Assembly (NCBI RefSeq): GCF_030463535.1
Contig: NC_132878.1
Span: forward strand, 90,381,507-90,445,506
Direction of reading: 5' to 3'
Length of the DNA stretch: 64,000 bases
Source: Salminus brasiliensis
Taxonomy: Eukaryota; Chordata; Actinopteri; Characiformes; Bryconidae
The notes beneath the pieces are model-generated. The model was not told where the DNA came from and ran no database searches. It worked only from the letters and a program-made list of their open reading frames with translations. A program made the position numbers and the translations under genes. Shown here one piece after another: positions 1-12,800 of the stretch; position 1 is the stretch's first letter; every line of letters starts with the position of its first letter.

Positions 1-20
1 CGGAGGTCGGACATATTTTC

Positions 21-78
21 ATGTCAAGCTCGAACAGCAATCTCTGTGACCCCAGCAGAGAGGAGCACGACTTTACAG
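21..78 (+). CDS. phf1: phf1 candidate first exon (coding or 5' UTR)
   Basis: An ATG at 21 opens a 58-nt stretch ending at a good donor (ACAG|GTAAAG). The peptide begins MSSSNSNLCDP, loosely like the serine-rich N-terminus of mammalian PHF1 with its LWDP motif. Joined to the obvious acceptor at 623 the frame meets a stop, so this would be an upstream ORF with translation starting at 625. Joined instead to an AG ending at 634 it reads straight into the Tudor exon (about 519 residues in total). The sequence alone does not decide between these. Confidence 0.45.
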
Positions 79-176
79 GTAAAGCCCGGAGCGTTTCTCC
101 TCCCTCTCTTCCTCCTCTGGTGTCATTTCTACATCGCATGTCTAGAACCGGCAGAGTAACGCAGCTAGCCAACATT

Positions 177-265
177 CAAAAAAAAAAAAAAAAAGCCCCC
201 CTCCTCCCCTCCTCTCCCCTCATCTCCCCTCCTCTCCCATCCCCTCCCCTCCCCTCCCACCCGCA
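177..265 (+). repeat. poly(A) followed by C/T-rich polypyrimidine tract
   Basis: About 18 A residues, then roughly 70 bases of almost pure C and T made of CCCCTCC-like units. It sits in the first phf1 intron just after the candidate first exon. Confidence 0.85.
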
Positions 266-543
266 CCCCACCGCCACCTCCATAACTCTTCTTCTTCATC
301 TTCATCATCCCGAGCCGCGTTTTACCGGGCCCGCGAGCTGCTGTTGCATAAGGAAACGCTGGACCCTGTTGTGGCCGTGCAGCACCAGAAACAGCAGCGC
401 TGGCTAATGCCTCCGTCTCTCTGTGCATTCACACTGTCGCTATGCACTGAGTGTGAGTTTAACCCTTTGGGTCGGAGAGCGCCTCGCTCCCGAGGCCCTC
501 AGGGCTTTCTCCTGCACTTTTAACTCCACTGCACTCTCTCAAA

Positions 544-544
<1 letters not shown>

Positions 545-608
<64 letters not shown>
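545..608 (+). repeat. (CT)n microsatellite
   Basis: About 30 CT dinucleotides with a single interruption, ending about 15 bases before the acceptor of the phf1 Tudor exon. It therefore serves as the polypyrimidine tract of that intron. Confidence 0.95.
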
Positions 609-623
609 CTACTTCATGCTCAG

Positions 624-702
624 GATGGGGGTAGTCAGTGAGGGAGAAGATGTTTTAGCACGGTGGAGTGATGGACTGCTGTACCTGGGCAATGTCAAAA
701 GA
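624..702 (+). CDS. phf1: phf1 exon: first half of Tudor domain
   Basis: Contains [17 protein letters not shown], the signature start of the PCL Tudor domain, with cage residues W and Y. The acceptor is CTCAG at 619-623, preceded directly by a long CT tract; the donor AGA|GTGAGT is at 703. An in-frame ATG lies one base into the exon. Confidence 0.9.
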
Positions 703-738
703 GTGAGTTTTCAGATCGTATTGTATTGGTGTGTAAGA

Positions 739-811
<73 letters not shown>

Positions 812-3800
812 TGTGTGTGTGTGTGTGTGTTTCATTTTCTACACAAATGTAGCCAAGGATTGGGACAGGGCTCCTGTACGTTATGTGGAGCTTCTTCAAA
901 CTTTGAGAAGGTTCCTCACAGTTGTGCATCTTGTTTAGAGTAAAGGTTCTCTAAAGAACCCCCGTCACTGAAACTGGAATTTAAGGGTGTCTTCTACCTC
1001 TCACAAAAGGTTCTTTAAAGAACCGTCCACTGAAAGTGGAATTTAAGGGTGTTGAACATTCGTAGGTTCCTCACACTTCTACCTCTCACAAATGGTTCTT
1101 TAAAGAACCGTCCACTGAAAGTGGTCATACTTCTACACTGTGTTTAAGGGTGTTGAATATTCCTAAGCTAAGGGTCAGGGATAGGCTCGTAAAAATTAAG
1201 GTTCCTAAATGGTCCTTGGCTCGGATGAACCTTTAATTGGTAGAACCTTTACATTATGTGAGCTTTATCAGGCTTTAAGAAGGTTCTCTAAAGAACCCGT
1301 CACTGAAAGTGGAATTTAAGGGTGTTGAACATTTGTAGGTTCCTCACACTTCTACCTCTTACAAATGGTTCTTTAAAGAACCGTCCACTAAAAGTACCTT
1401 GTGTTTAAGGGTGGTAAATATTTCTTCTACTCTTTGGTTACTGAGGTGAAGCGAAGGGTCAGGGATAAGTTCCTAAAAATGAAGGTTCCTAAATGGGTGG
1501 TTCCTTGGCTCGGATGAACCTTTAATTGGTAGAACCTTTACATTATGTGAGCTTTATCAGGCTTTAAGAAGGTTCCTCACACTTGTGTGTGTTGTTTAGA
1601 CTAAAGGTTCTCTAAAGAACCCATCATACCTCTCACAAATGGTTCTCTAAAGAACCGTCCACTGAAAGTGGAATTTAAGGGGGTTGAACATTCGTAGGTT
1701 CCTCACACTTCTACCTCATACAAATGGTTCTCTAAAGAACCGTCCACTGAAAGTGGAATTTAAGGGGGTTGAACATCTGTAGGTTCCTCACACTTCTACC
1801 TCTCACAAATGGTTCTCTAAAGAACCGTCCACTGAAAGTGGAATTTAAGGGTGTTGAACATTCGTAGGTTCCTCACACTTCTACCTCTCACAAATGGTTC
1901 TCTAAAGAACCGTCCACTGAAAGTGGTCATACTTCTACACTGTGTTTAAGGGTGTTGAATATTCCTAAGCTAAGGGTCACGGATAGGCTCTTAAAAATGA
2001 AGGTTCCTAAATGATGCTTGGCTTAGTTAGTAGAACCTTTATGTTTTGTGAGCTTCTTTAAACCTCAAAAAGGTTCCTCGCACTCGTACCACTTTTTTCC
2101 ACTAAAGGTTCTTTAAAGAACCGTCCACTGAAATGGTCTTACTTCTACGTTGTGTTTAAGGGTGGTAAATATTCCTTTTAGTCTTTGGTTACTGAGGTGA
2201 AACGAAGGGTTGGTGTAAGGCTTGTAAAATGAAGGTTCCAGAAGGGTTATTGGCTTATTTGGTAGAACCTTTACATTATATAGAGCTTCTTCAGACTTTA
2301 AGAAGGTTCCTCACACTTGTACATCTTATTTATGCTAATGGTTCCGTCACTGAAAGTGGTACTTCTGTGACACATTTGAGTGGGGTGGAACATTCGTAGG
2401 TTCCTCACACTTCTACCTCTCACAAATGGTTCTTTAAAGAACCGTCCACTGATTGAGGTCATACTTCTACATTTTGTTTGAGGGTATTGAATATTTCTAA
2501 GCTAAGGCTCGTAAAAATTAAGGTTCCGAGATGGTTCTTGACTTATTTGGTAGTACCTTTATATTATTTGGAGCGTCTTCAAACTTTAAGAAGCCTCCTC
2601 GCGCTCATAACTCGTATTTACACAAAATGTTCTTTAAAGAACCATCCACTGAAAGTAGTATTTATATTTAAAGACCCCTCAACTGAAAGTAGTGGTACTT
2701 CTAGGGCATTGAATATTCGTATGGCACATTGGTTACTGCGATGAAGCTAAGGGTTCCCAAATGCTTCTCGGCTTGGTTGCACCTTTAATTGGTGAAACCT
2801 TTACAGTACAAGAGCCTCTTCAAACTTTAAGAAGGTTCCTCACACTTGTACCTCACATTGACTCAAATTGGCCTTTAAAGACAAGAACAAACTGAAAGTG
2901 GTTCTTCTACATGTTGAATATTCATATTGCACTTAAGCTAAGGGTTGGGTTATGTTCTTAAAACGAAGGTTCCTAAATGGTTCTTTAAAGAACGTGGTGG
3001 TACTTCTATGAAAGTTGAATATTCGTATTGCACTTGGGTTGCAGAGGTTAAGGGGTAGGGTCTCAAAAATGAAGGTTCCTAAAGGTATCTTGGCTTGGGT
3101 GCACCTTTAATTGATAGATCCTGAAAAATGCCATAGAAGTACCATTTTCAATTGACAGATCCGTTTGTGTAAATGAGAGGTGCAAGTAGAAGGAACCTTT
3201 TTAAAGTTTGAAGAAGCTCACGTAACATAATAATGTTCTACCTATTAAAGGTACAGCCAAGACTATTTAAGCCAAAACACACTGAAAGTGGAATTTAGGG
3301 GTGTTGAACATTCATAGGTTCCTCACACTTCTACCTCTTACAAATGGTTCTTTAAAGAACCGTCCACTGAAAGTGGTCATACTTCTACACTGTGTTTAAG
3401 GGTGTTGAATATTCCTAAGCTAAGGGTCAGGGATAGGCTCGTAAAAATGAAGGTTCCTAAATGGTCCTTGGCTTGGATGAACCTTTAATTGGTAGAACCT
3501 TTACATTATGTGAGCTTTATCAGGCTTTAAGAAGGTTCTCTAAAGAACTCGTCACTGAAAGTGGAATTTAAGGGTGTTGAACATTCGTAGCTTCCTCACA
3601 CTTCTACTTCTCACAAATGGTTCTTTAAAGATCCTACAAAAATGCCATAGAAATACCATATCAATTGACAAGTCTTTAAAGAACCGTTTATGTAAATGAG
3701 AGGTGCAAGTAGAAGGAACCTTTTTAAAGTTTGAAGAAGCTCACGTAACATAATAATGTTCTATCTATTAAAGGTACAGCCAAGACTATTTAAGCCAAAA

Positions 3801-6800
3801 GACTATCCCTTAGCTCCACCTCAGTAACCCGTGCAGTGCAGATATACCCCTATAACACTGTTAAAGGTGCTGAACATTGAATTTGCACTTGGGTTACTAG
3901 GGTAAAGCTAAGGGTTTGGGTAAGGTTCATAAAAATGTTTCATAAAAAACGTTTCTAAATGGTTCTTGACTTGGATGCACCTATAATTGCTAGATCATTT
4001 ACATTATGTGGGCTTCTTCAAACTTGAAAAAGGTTCCTCACACTTGTACGTTGGTTACTGAGGTTAAGCTGAGGGTCTTAAAAATAAAGGTTCCTAAATG
4101 GTTCTTGGCATGAGTGTACTTTTAATTGTTTTTCATGTTTTTCATGAATGGGTTATATTATTATTATATATAGCTACTAGGACCTATGATATGCTATTGC
4201 ATATGAGCACTTACATATCCTCACTGTCACACGCGAATCTTGTATGTCCAAAATGTCAACTTTACAGGAAAAACGTCCTCATATTCAATAAAAGTCAATG
4301 TAAACTGAGTTTCGTTCCAAGGCATTTCTATTTTTGACGTTTTTCCACTTTTTGACATCATGAATCCGGCAGTTGTTACAATTACTGCAACTTTCATGAC
4401 CAGACCAATATAAATGCTCCAAAATGGGCTGGACTAAAATCTTTTTACATTGACTTCCATTGAAGGTATTGCATTTTTTTCCCTTCTCTTGTAAAGTTGT
4501 CATAGAAGGTTATTAAGTGACAGCACCCGTATATGTTCTATATAGTATAAGTAGGACGTTTAAATACATATGAGTATTTATATATAATTCACATAGGATA
4601 GATCTCGGACCCCATATCCTGACATCGCAAGAAGTCAAGAGTGTGTGTGTATTCATTCTCTTGTGTGTCTCTTACTATAACTAGTACTGGGCTTCAGCAA
4701 CTCCTGTAACTTCTGCTCCTCAGGTAGATGTAGTGAAGCAGTGCTGCCTGGTCAGATTCGAGGATAATTCAGAGTTTTGGGTCCTCAGGAAAGACATTCA
4801 TTCATGTAAGTAATCTAGTCTTAACCCTTCACTTGCTGTGCAGCAGCTTTCTCAGCAACAACAGTGCATTCACACTGCCAGCAGGATCCAGGACAAGATT
4901 CAGTATGTGTGTTACATATGCTCACGCTCGGGTTAATGGTGCTCAATGGATCAGAAGAGAAATTGTTGAATAGCATTTTCACTGTCTTGATAAGTCTATA
5001 TGTGTGATTTACACTAAATCTAAAAAGACTGGATCAGTATAAACATGTGCGCAAATGTGATTGTGTTAGTTAGGGTTAGTTAACTTTGATATGTGGGATT
5101 TTTATTACTTTTAAACATTAATATTAATATATTTCTGGTGAGTATTTTGATTTTGCTGATGTGCTGTGTGTGAAAAAAGCCATATTTGGGCGCTTGGTTG
5201 GCGTACATTGTATAATTACATAGTTTGGGACAAAATAGCTTTAACTCAAAACAGCAGATTATTACATATAATAAGATCCCTTTTCTGTTGTAACACTGAT
5301 ATGAGTCTCGAAATCCTGAATATCACCTCGTAATTGATATATGTACTTTAAAAACTGCTAAGCTTTTAAATGAGCTGTTCTAATTGAACTTTCAACGCAT
5401 CTATACACACACTATACGTCTTGATGTAATGAATGCATTGAGCTACTTTACGTTGCAGCCATTATAAACACAGTTTGCACTAGGGCTGCAACCTAAAGTA
5501 TCTTAAATGCACACTCACACAGCTTATCTAGTCCCTGTAGAGAAGTAAAGTAATGCCAATAGGACTCTCTGGAGCAAATTATGGCCTCATGCCTAAAGCC
5601 AGGCGTGGGCTAGAGGAGTATAAAGCCCCCCCAGCATTGAGCTGTGGAGCAGTGGAACTGTGTTCTCTGGAATGATGGATGGAGCTCCATCCAATACTTT
5701 TGTGATGAGTTGGGGAATTGGACATGAGGTGGGATGGTGATCATTCAACATCTTGACCTTTTCCTAACGCTCTTGTTGCTGATTGCAATCAAATTCTCAC
5801 AGCCATGCTCTAAAATCTAGTAGACAGCCTTCCCAGGGCAGTGGAGACAGTTACTCCAACAGGATGAACAGCAGCAGCTTTTTTAATACCCTTCATTTCA
5901 GAAGAAACAACAAATGAGCATGTGTCCCCATACTTTTGTACATATAGTGCACATGCAGTATTGCAGTTTTTACTGTACAAACTCTAGATAAATCCAGTGA
6001 AAAGAAGCGAGATCTTCTCATTCTGAAGAAAGTGAGTGAGATCTTGTGAGCTGGTCTTAAAAGCAGAGCTTGGTTCCAGGTTTCTCCTGGATGTCCCCCA
6101 GTCTAGCCAGCACAGCGTGGAGGATGTGTTCAACTCCAGCAGCAGCAGCAGCAGCAGCAGCAGCTCACCTGATTTACCAAACCAGGTGTTGGAGGAGAAC
6201 TCTAAATAACACTAGACTCCATGAGGAGAACCTTTGAGATGTTTTAATGATGAACACAGTGATGGAAAACCACCACGGCTTCCTGTAGGAATGTTATATA
6301 AAATTAAATATATATATATATATATAATTTATAACATTATACATTACTCCTTAGAGTGATATATAGTGTGTTTGTGAATATTTCTAATTATTTATTTGAT
6401 AATTGAATGTATTCTGTCACTAATCAGATTATTAGGACTGAATGTTGCAGAATTTGTTCTCAGTTTAGTTCATTTACATGCCACATCCTATTCATGCTCC
6501 CTCTCATTCTCTGTTTCTCTCGCCCCCTCCTTCTCTCTGTCAGTCTCAGCCAGTGGAGAGGAGGTTTGTTGTGTCTGTGACGGACCGCCTCTAAAAGAGC
6601 CTCTCATAAACTGTCTGAAATGCCGCCACGGTAAGCAAACAAGTGTAACCAACATCTTCCTATTAAAGCACAACAATTACTGTGTGATATCCACCCATGA
6701 AGACTGGAGAACTGAATCTAAGAAGTAGTCATAATGTGAAGTTGGCACTGATTTGTGAATCTTAACCATAAACTGTTGTTTCTGGTACACTGTTCAAAGT

Positions 6801-9800
6801 CTGTACTATTTCTTCACACCATAGATTTTACTGTGAGGAGATTTCTCTTTTATGTAGCCCAAAATAAGTCACATGACCACTGACTGACTACCACAAGTGA
6901 CTGCCACCACTGGGTATTGTCCACTACTGTGCAGATATGCGTTTGCTCATCGAGGTACAAACAATGTAAATGTACCCTCAGAGGCACAGCATGACTCTTA
7001 AGGTTCAGTTTGCTAGTTCAGACCGTGCCTTCAGCGCATGGTGATTTGGGAGGAGGTTGTAAGAGAGTAGAGAGAACTCTAGGCTGAGTGAGCTTGGGCT
7101 GGAGTTCAAGTGGCTTGTGCTTATGCTTGTGGTAGGAAGCCAGTCCCCCTTCTCTGATAAATGGAGCAAGGAAGGATGAGGAGATGATGGGGTGATGGAG
7201 GGTTGCGAAGACTTAGACAAGGTAGAGGGTTGCGAAGACCTTGTCATAGATAAGGTAGAAATGGTATTTATAAGATATTCGATTTGGACGAGGGGCTGAA
7301 TATGGTACAGTCATGTCCCTTAACTAAAGTTACTGCAATGGTACCTTTGAGGGTACTACCCCAGAGATGAGGGAGGTACCATCCCAGTGTCACTTTGATA
7401 CCCTAGATTCTTCCAAAGTGACTTTACAGCACAAAATCATGTACAAATTAAACTGAATTAAAGTTTCATTTTATGAAAGACCAGAAACTGGTTACGGCCA
7501 TTTTTATGATGTTGTTGTTTTTTTTTATCTCCAGAACACTTTTTACAGAGTTTGTGCAGGTGTTGTTTATCACATATGTAAATTGAGGTATAGGCAGCTC
7601 AAGTGTTTACTTGCTGCACATTAAACCTGATTAAAAGCTGAAAGCTTTTTAGTTTATTGGGGTCAGAAACTCTCAGTTTGAACAAGAAAACGCATGAATA
7701 GGAATAGAAATCACACATCACTTATAAGAAGATGAGTGATCATAACTCTGCATGAGCGGAAGAGCACTGAAAGCTCAGATTCCACATGCTGGTAAGTTTG
7801 TGACATGAGCACGACCTTATTTTAAAGCAAATTGAAACCAGTAAAGAAAAAAATCTGACCGGTTGACTTCCATTCAGCCAGCAGAATGGCCACTAGGGGG
7901 CCTGTGGAAAAGGTTAAATATTTAATTGAACTTTTGAAAGGGCATTTTGAACTGTGGTTCAGCTGTGTGTGAACTGATCTTTCTTTGTCATTTCAGGTTA
8001 TCATCCACAGTGCCATACTCCAACCATTGAACCTGAGGTTGACAGCAACTCCTGGATCTGCCGCCAATGTGTCTTTGCTGTTGCAACCAAGGTTTGGATG
8101 TGCACTGTGTGAATTAGGGCTGCATGATATGGACAGAACACTTGTGTTGTGGTCAGAGTGAAAAATTGCTCTACCTTTCACTACCTTTCCCTACCATATT
8201 GTTAATTAATTTTTAAAGCAATACCCCTTAGGGTATTTAGTAAGTTTAGTAAGTAAATTTTTACTTACTGAACCTAGCTACCTATAACTACACTCTTAAA
8301 AATAATGGTGCTTCCAAGGGTTCTTTGAGGGATGCCAGATAAAAACCAGTAGTGGTTTCATGAAGACCTTTGTAAACCTTTTATTACCCTCACACATCTC
8401 TTCTACAAACATCGTTCTTTATGGAACCAAAAGTGGTTCCTCTAAGGGTTCTCCCTCAAAGAACCCTTTGAAGAGTGTGCTGTAGGTAAGCAGTAGTCTA
8501 CACTTGGAACCAGTGGATCAGGGTAATGCTGTGTGTACATGTTTCAGTTTGTTCGGTAATGTAAAACAGTAACGGTACACGACCGATGGAGGCGCACCGC
8601 CGTGTACTCGTTGCCGTGGCGACAGTGGGTGCCCAAAATTGTGGATGATCAAAGGAGAGCTGCCGGTGACTTTTATATCTGGGTGAGCCTTCTTTTTTTT
8701 TTCACCTTGAAGAAATAAAAGTCCCACCAGCTCTCCTTTGATGTATTGTAAGAGCACAAGACATTGTGGTGGGGAGTGGTGGTACCTGGTGACCTCAGAG
8801 ACCCCAGATGATCTGTTTTACCATGACCACTGTGAACTTGCTTGTTCTGTAAACGAGTTAAAGAGGGCATCAGTAGTTTGAGGTGCTATGTCGTATTCGT
8901 TAGGTCATAACTGTTAAAAAATGCATTTAATAATTTTTGATCAATGGCTATGGGCCAACTAGGGACCATGGGCTAGTTTTTTTTAGGAAATGAGAAGCAA
9001 GTTGCTACCTGTATCTTCAAAATAGCAAATTTACAGAAGAAGGTAAAACCCTTCTTAAGTTTCAATAGAAGTCAATGTAAAAAGATTTTATTGCCAGTCA
9101 TTTCAGAGCATTTCTATTGGTCCATTCGTCATGAAATTCGTCATGGGCACAATGGACAGAACAACTGCCAGATTCACAATATGTCAAAAAGTGAAGAACA
9201 ATAAAAATGGAGATACAAGGTTTTTGCCTTAAGCACTTGAGATGTGAGGAAACAGCACGGGTGCGCTTCCAATCTCTACCTTTGGTGCGACTCTTTGTGA
9301 AAGTCCATGAATTACTTATGCTGGGCTGTGTGTTTATTAGGTAGCAGTGCTCTGCAGGTGATGGCTGGGAGTCTGCTTCGCTAAATGGGCTTGTTCTTTA
9401 ATCTGTCCGTCAGCTCTGGCGTTTTACACCCCCGGCTGACAACCCCATTTGACGATAGAAATCTTATTCGTCTGACCTCAGTTCGGAAAATATAATGACT
9501 TTCCCTTTCAGCTGTTCTTTTCTCAACTCCAATCTTCAAATAAGATCTCTATTAAATCTGCTTACATGACAGGAGGGGGGTGGGAGGGGGGTGATGAGTG
9601 ATGCGATGCATTGAACTGACAGGATGCGTTTCATCCTAGAGAGGAGGAGCCTTAAAACGAGGGCGCTTCGCCCGACTCATGCAGTTAATGAAACTGAGGC
9701 TGCCCTATCAGCTGTCGTCCTTAGACTGGGACCCCCAGCACCTGACCAACCAGCAACAGTGTTACTGCTACTGTGCCGGACCTGGAGAGTGAGTCAAACC

Positions 9801-12800
9801 TGCACTTTTCACTGTGGCCTCAAATGTCATTTTTTTTCTAATGGAACTTTTCTGCAGTAAATATGGTAGCAGTCTTTGGGTCTGTATTTCCACTTTTTAC
9901 AGTAATAGTGAAACTCAGAACTGTGAAATTAGTAATAGTGCCCTACCAAGCATGGCTTTTTAGACTTATCCTACCTCACAACACACCTGATTGAAAACAC
10001 TAACAAGGACAGTAATTGCACTATTTCACCTTTAATAAGGCACACAGTAATTTAGCTGATTTAAGGAAAAAAAAAAAAATTCACTGATAATATTATACTA
10101 ACAAACACATTTCAGGCATTTAAGCATAAGCCCTTGCTTCCAGACCTTTGACTTCTGATGTAAAGTATTTTTTGAAAACCTTGAGAACTGGTGTTTGTTT
10201 TCCAGGGAATTCTCTTTTTCAGTGTCTCGGTAAAGGTGACTGTATTAAATGGCTGGTTCTGGTCTCTAGAGATAAGGTCAATTTTTTAACTTGAAGTGGA
10301 GTTATGAAAGGACCATGCCTCAAACTCCTCCTCCTGTTCTTCAAGACCCTTATATAAACTGCTTAGTTGAAGAATTCTGATTTCCTGTGTTTAGAGAATT
10401 TCTCAAAACAATGGAGATCAGAATTTCAGATCAAATTCTCTGTTATCCGGTAAAATGAGTTAGGGTTGCATGCACGCACACACACACAAGAAATTTTTAT
10501 GTTATTTGATGATTAATTTGCCATTATCTACTGTCATTATAGAAGGAAAATCTGTATATTAAGTAAGATTAATTTAAAGTCAAAGCTCCTTATTGTTATT
10601 TAGTGAACTATTCCTTTAAACTCCTTTAAAGTGATGCCAAATGCATTTATAGCTTATAGACAGTTCTAAAATGCAGGCTGACTGATTTAACACCTCCATC
10701 AGTTCTCATCGCATCTTCTTTTATTAGGTGGAACTTGAAGATGTTGCAGTGCGGCAGTTGCGGCCAGTGGTTTCACGAAGCTTGCACCCAGTGCCTGACT
10801 AAACCTCTGCTTTATGGAGACAGGTGAGGATATCGGTGGCATTAAATCTACGCTGGTGCTGCACTACTGGTTTTACATGCCACCCTCTTTCCAATCTCCC
10901 TTTAAGGTTTTATCAGTTCCAGTGCTCGGTTTGTACAAACGGACCAGAGACCATTCAGAGACTGCCTATGACCTGGTAAGACCGCCTTTCTGTTTACTGT
11001 ATTCGGTCAGCGAGCACGCATAACTAAAAAAAGCGTGATATCGACTTGTGTAAGTGATGTTATTTTGGGTCTCTGTTCCATCCATTTAGGGTAGATTTGG
11101 CCCATTTGGTGCTGTATCATCTGTCTCTGTGCTGCAAGAGGAAATACTTTGATTTCGATCACGAAATAATGTCCTTCACGAACGAGAACTGGGATTCTTT
11201 GCTGCTGGGCACGGTACGAGGAAAATCTTGTATATACAGACATGCTAATCAAACCAGCCCTGAGGATAAGACTCGATTAAACATAGCACAAACTCAGCAT
11301 TCTATGAGGTTGAACAGCCGTGTTTTTAATCACTGCCATCTTCTCGCCTCTTCTCATTTTTCCAGTGTTACTAAATACAACCACCTTCTACTGAAATGCA
11401 TGTCCCACTGCATTCGCATCGTGGCTGACAGTTATTTATATGCATCTGAAGGTTTCTTTGTGTTCTTGCCGTCCCTCAGTTGTCAGATACACCCAAGCAA
11501 GATCGCTGCAACAATCTGCTCAACGCTTTAAATTCCCACAAAGACAGGTGAGACAGATCTTATATAACCAGAGAACAGTGCTGTAATTTCTCCAGATCTA
11601 CTTTTAACCCTCAATATGAGTGGGCTACTCGAATTCTGCACTAGTGCGTTGTCCTAATTGCGCCCGAGGAATCGCTGTATTATGTAATTACAGACAATGT
11701 GGATGCAGCTTTATTCTTGACGTGATAGCAGCCTTACAATTACTGCAGTAATCCCCAGATCACTTTATCAAATTTGCAAGCCATTGCCTTTTTTATTGCA
11801 TTTGCACGTAATACACAGAGCGCTGCCCAGCTCTGTGCTGCTGCTGTAACGGCTCACGTTCTCACCCCAGCATTTTCATTTGCTGTTAAGGTTCGTCTCG
11901 GGCAAAGAGATCAAGAAGAAAAAATGTCTTTTCGGCCTTCAAGTGCGGGCTCCTCCCCCGCTGTCATCTGACTCATCGCCCCTCATCGCTGACCAGCCTG
12001 TCAGCATCACACATCGCAGAAGGTCAGCACAAGGGCTGCGCTAGGCTTTCTTCTCACACACCTTGATCATCAGCCAAACACACTCATACGTGGACAAATT
12101 GTGCTCTTATATTCTACCTGAATGTCACTTGAATTTGCATATTGCTCAGTAGCTATTTGAGCAGCTTTATAAATCTGCCAGTCTGGTATTGTAGGTTTAT
12201 ACACTTGTATACTGTATTTGTAGGCAGTACACTTTGTCGTCACGGCCACGGTACACCTCCGTATGTCGCGCCCTTTGAAGGATGCGGCCCCTGAATTGGG
12301 ACACAGCTATTGTCGTGAATTGAGTGCTGAGAACCTCACATAAATTGAACAATACTGTTCCCATCGTACAAGGTCAGCGGTGGCTCAGCGGTTAGAGCTC
12401 TGGGCTATTGATGACAGTGCTGTCGGTTCAATACCCGGGCTCGGCAAGCTGCCACTGTTGGGCCCTTGAGCAAGGCCCTTCACCCTCTCTGCTCCCCAGG
12501 GGCCGGAGTTGGCTGCCCACCACTCTGGGTGTGTGTGTACTCACTGCCCCTAGTTCACTAGTGTGTGTGTGAACTACCACAGATGGGTAAAACGCGGAGA
12601 ACACATTTCACAAATACATGCATCTTTACTGAAACCCATAAAACTAGGACTCCTTATCTGACCACATGAAATTCGGAATTTGGAAATTCCCTGTTTGACC
12701 CCTGAATACATCCATTTTTTCTGGATTGGTCTACTAATTTACCTTGACTGCATTAAAGTACATTTTTGTACATTGACATTTTTGTTAGACAATTAGTAAA

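Noticed and set aside
21..407. 128-codon frame at the window start
   Set aside because: Runs through a clear splice donor into poly(A) and a polypyrimidine tract. Only the first 58 nt are plausible exon.
1641..1930. CRISPR-like array of 85-bp repeats
   Set aside because: Units are diverged and contiguous without unique spacers, in an intron of a vertebrate gene.
6137..6164. Polyglutamine-coding CAG repeat
   Set aside because: Lies in an intron with no open frame joined to neighbouring exons.
9624..9860. 78-codon frame overlapping a phf1 exon
   Set aside because: Wrong frame; the exon reads [17 protein letters not shown] in the frame that fits neighbouring exons.
12372..12606. Possible tRNA gene
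   Set aside because: A- and B-box-like words are present, but no cloverleaf could be drawn and the sequence continues as a SINE body with diverged copies elsewhere.
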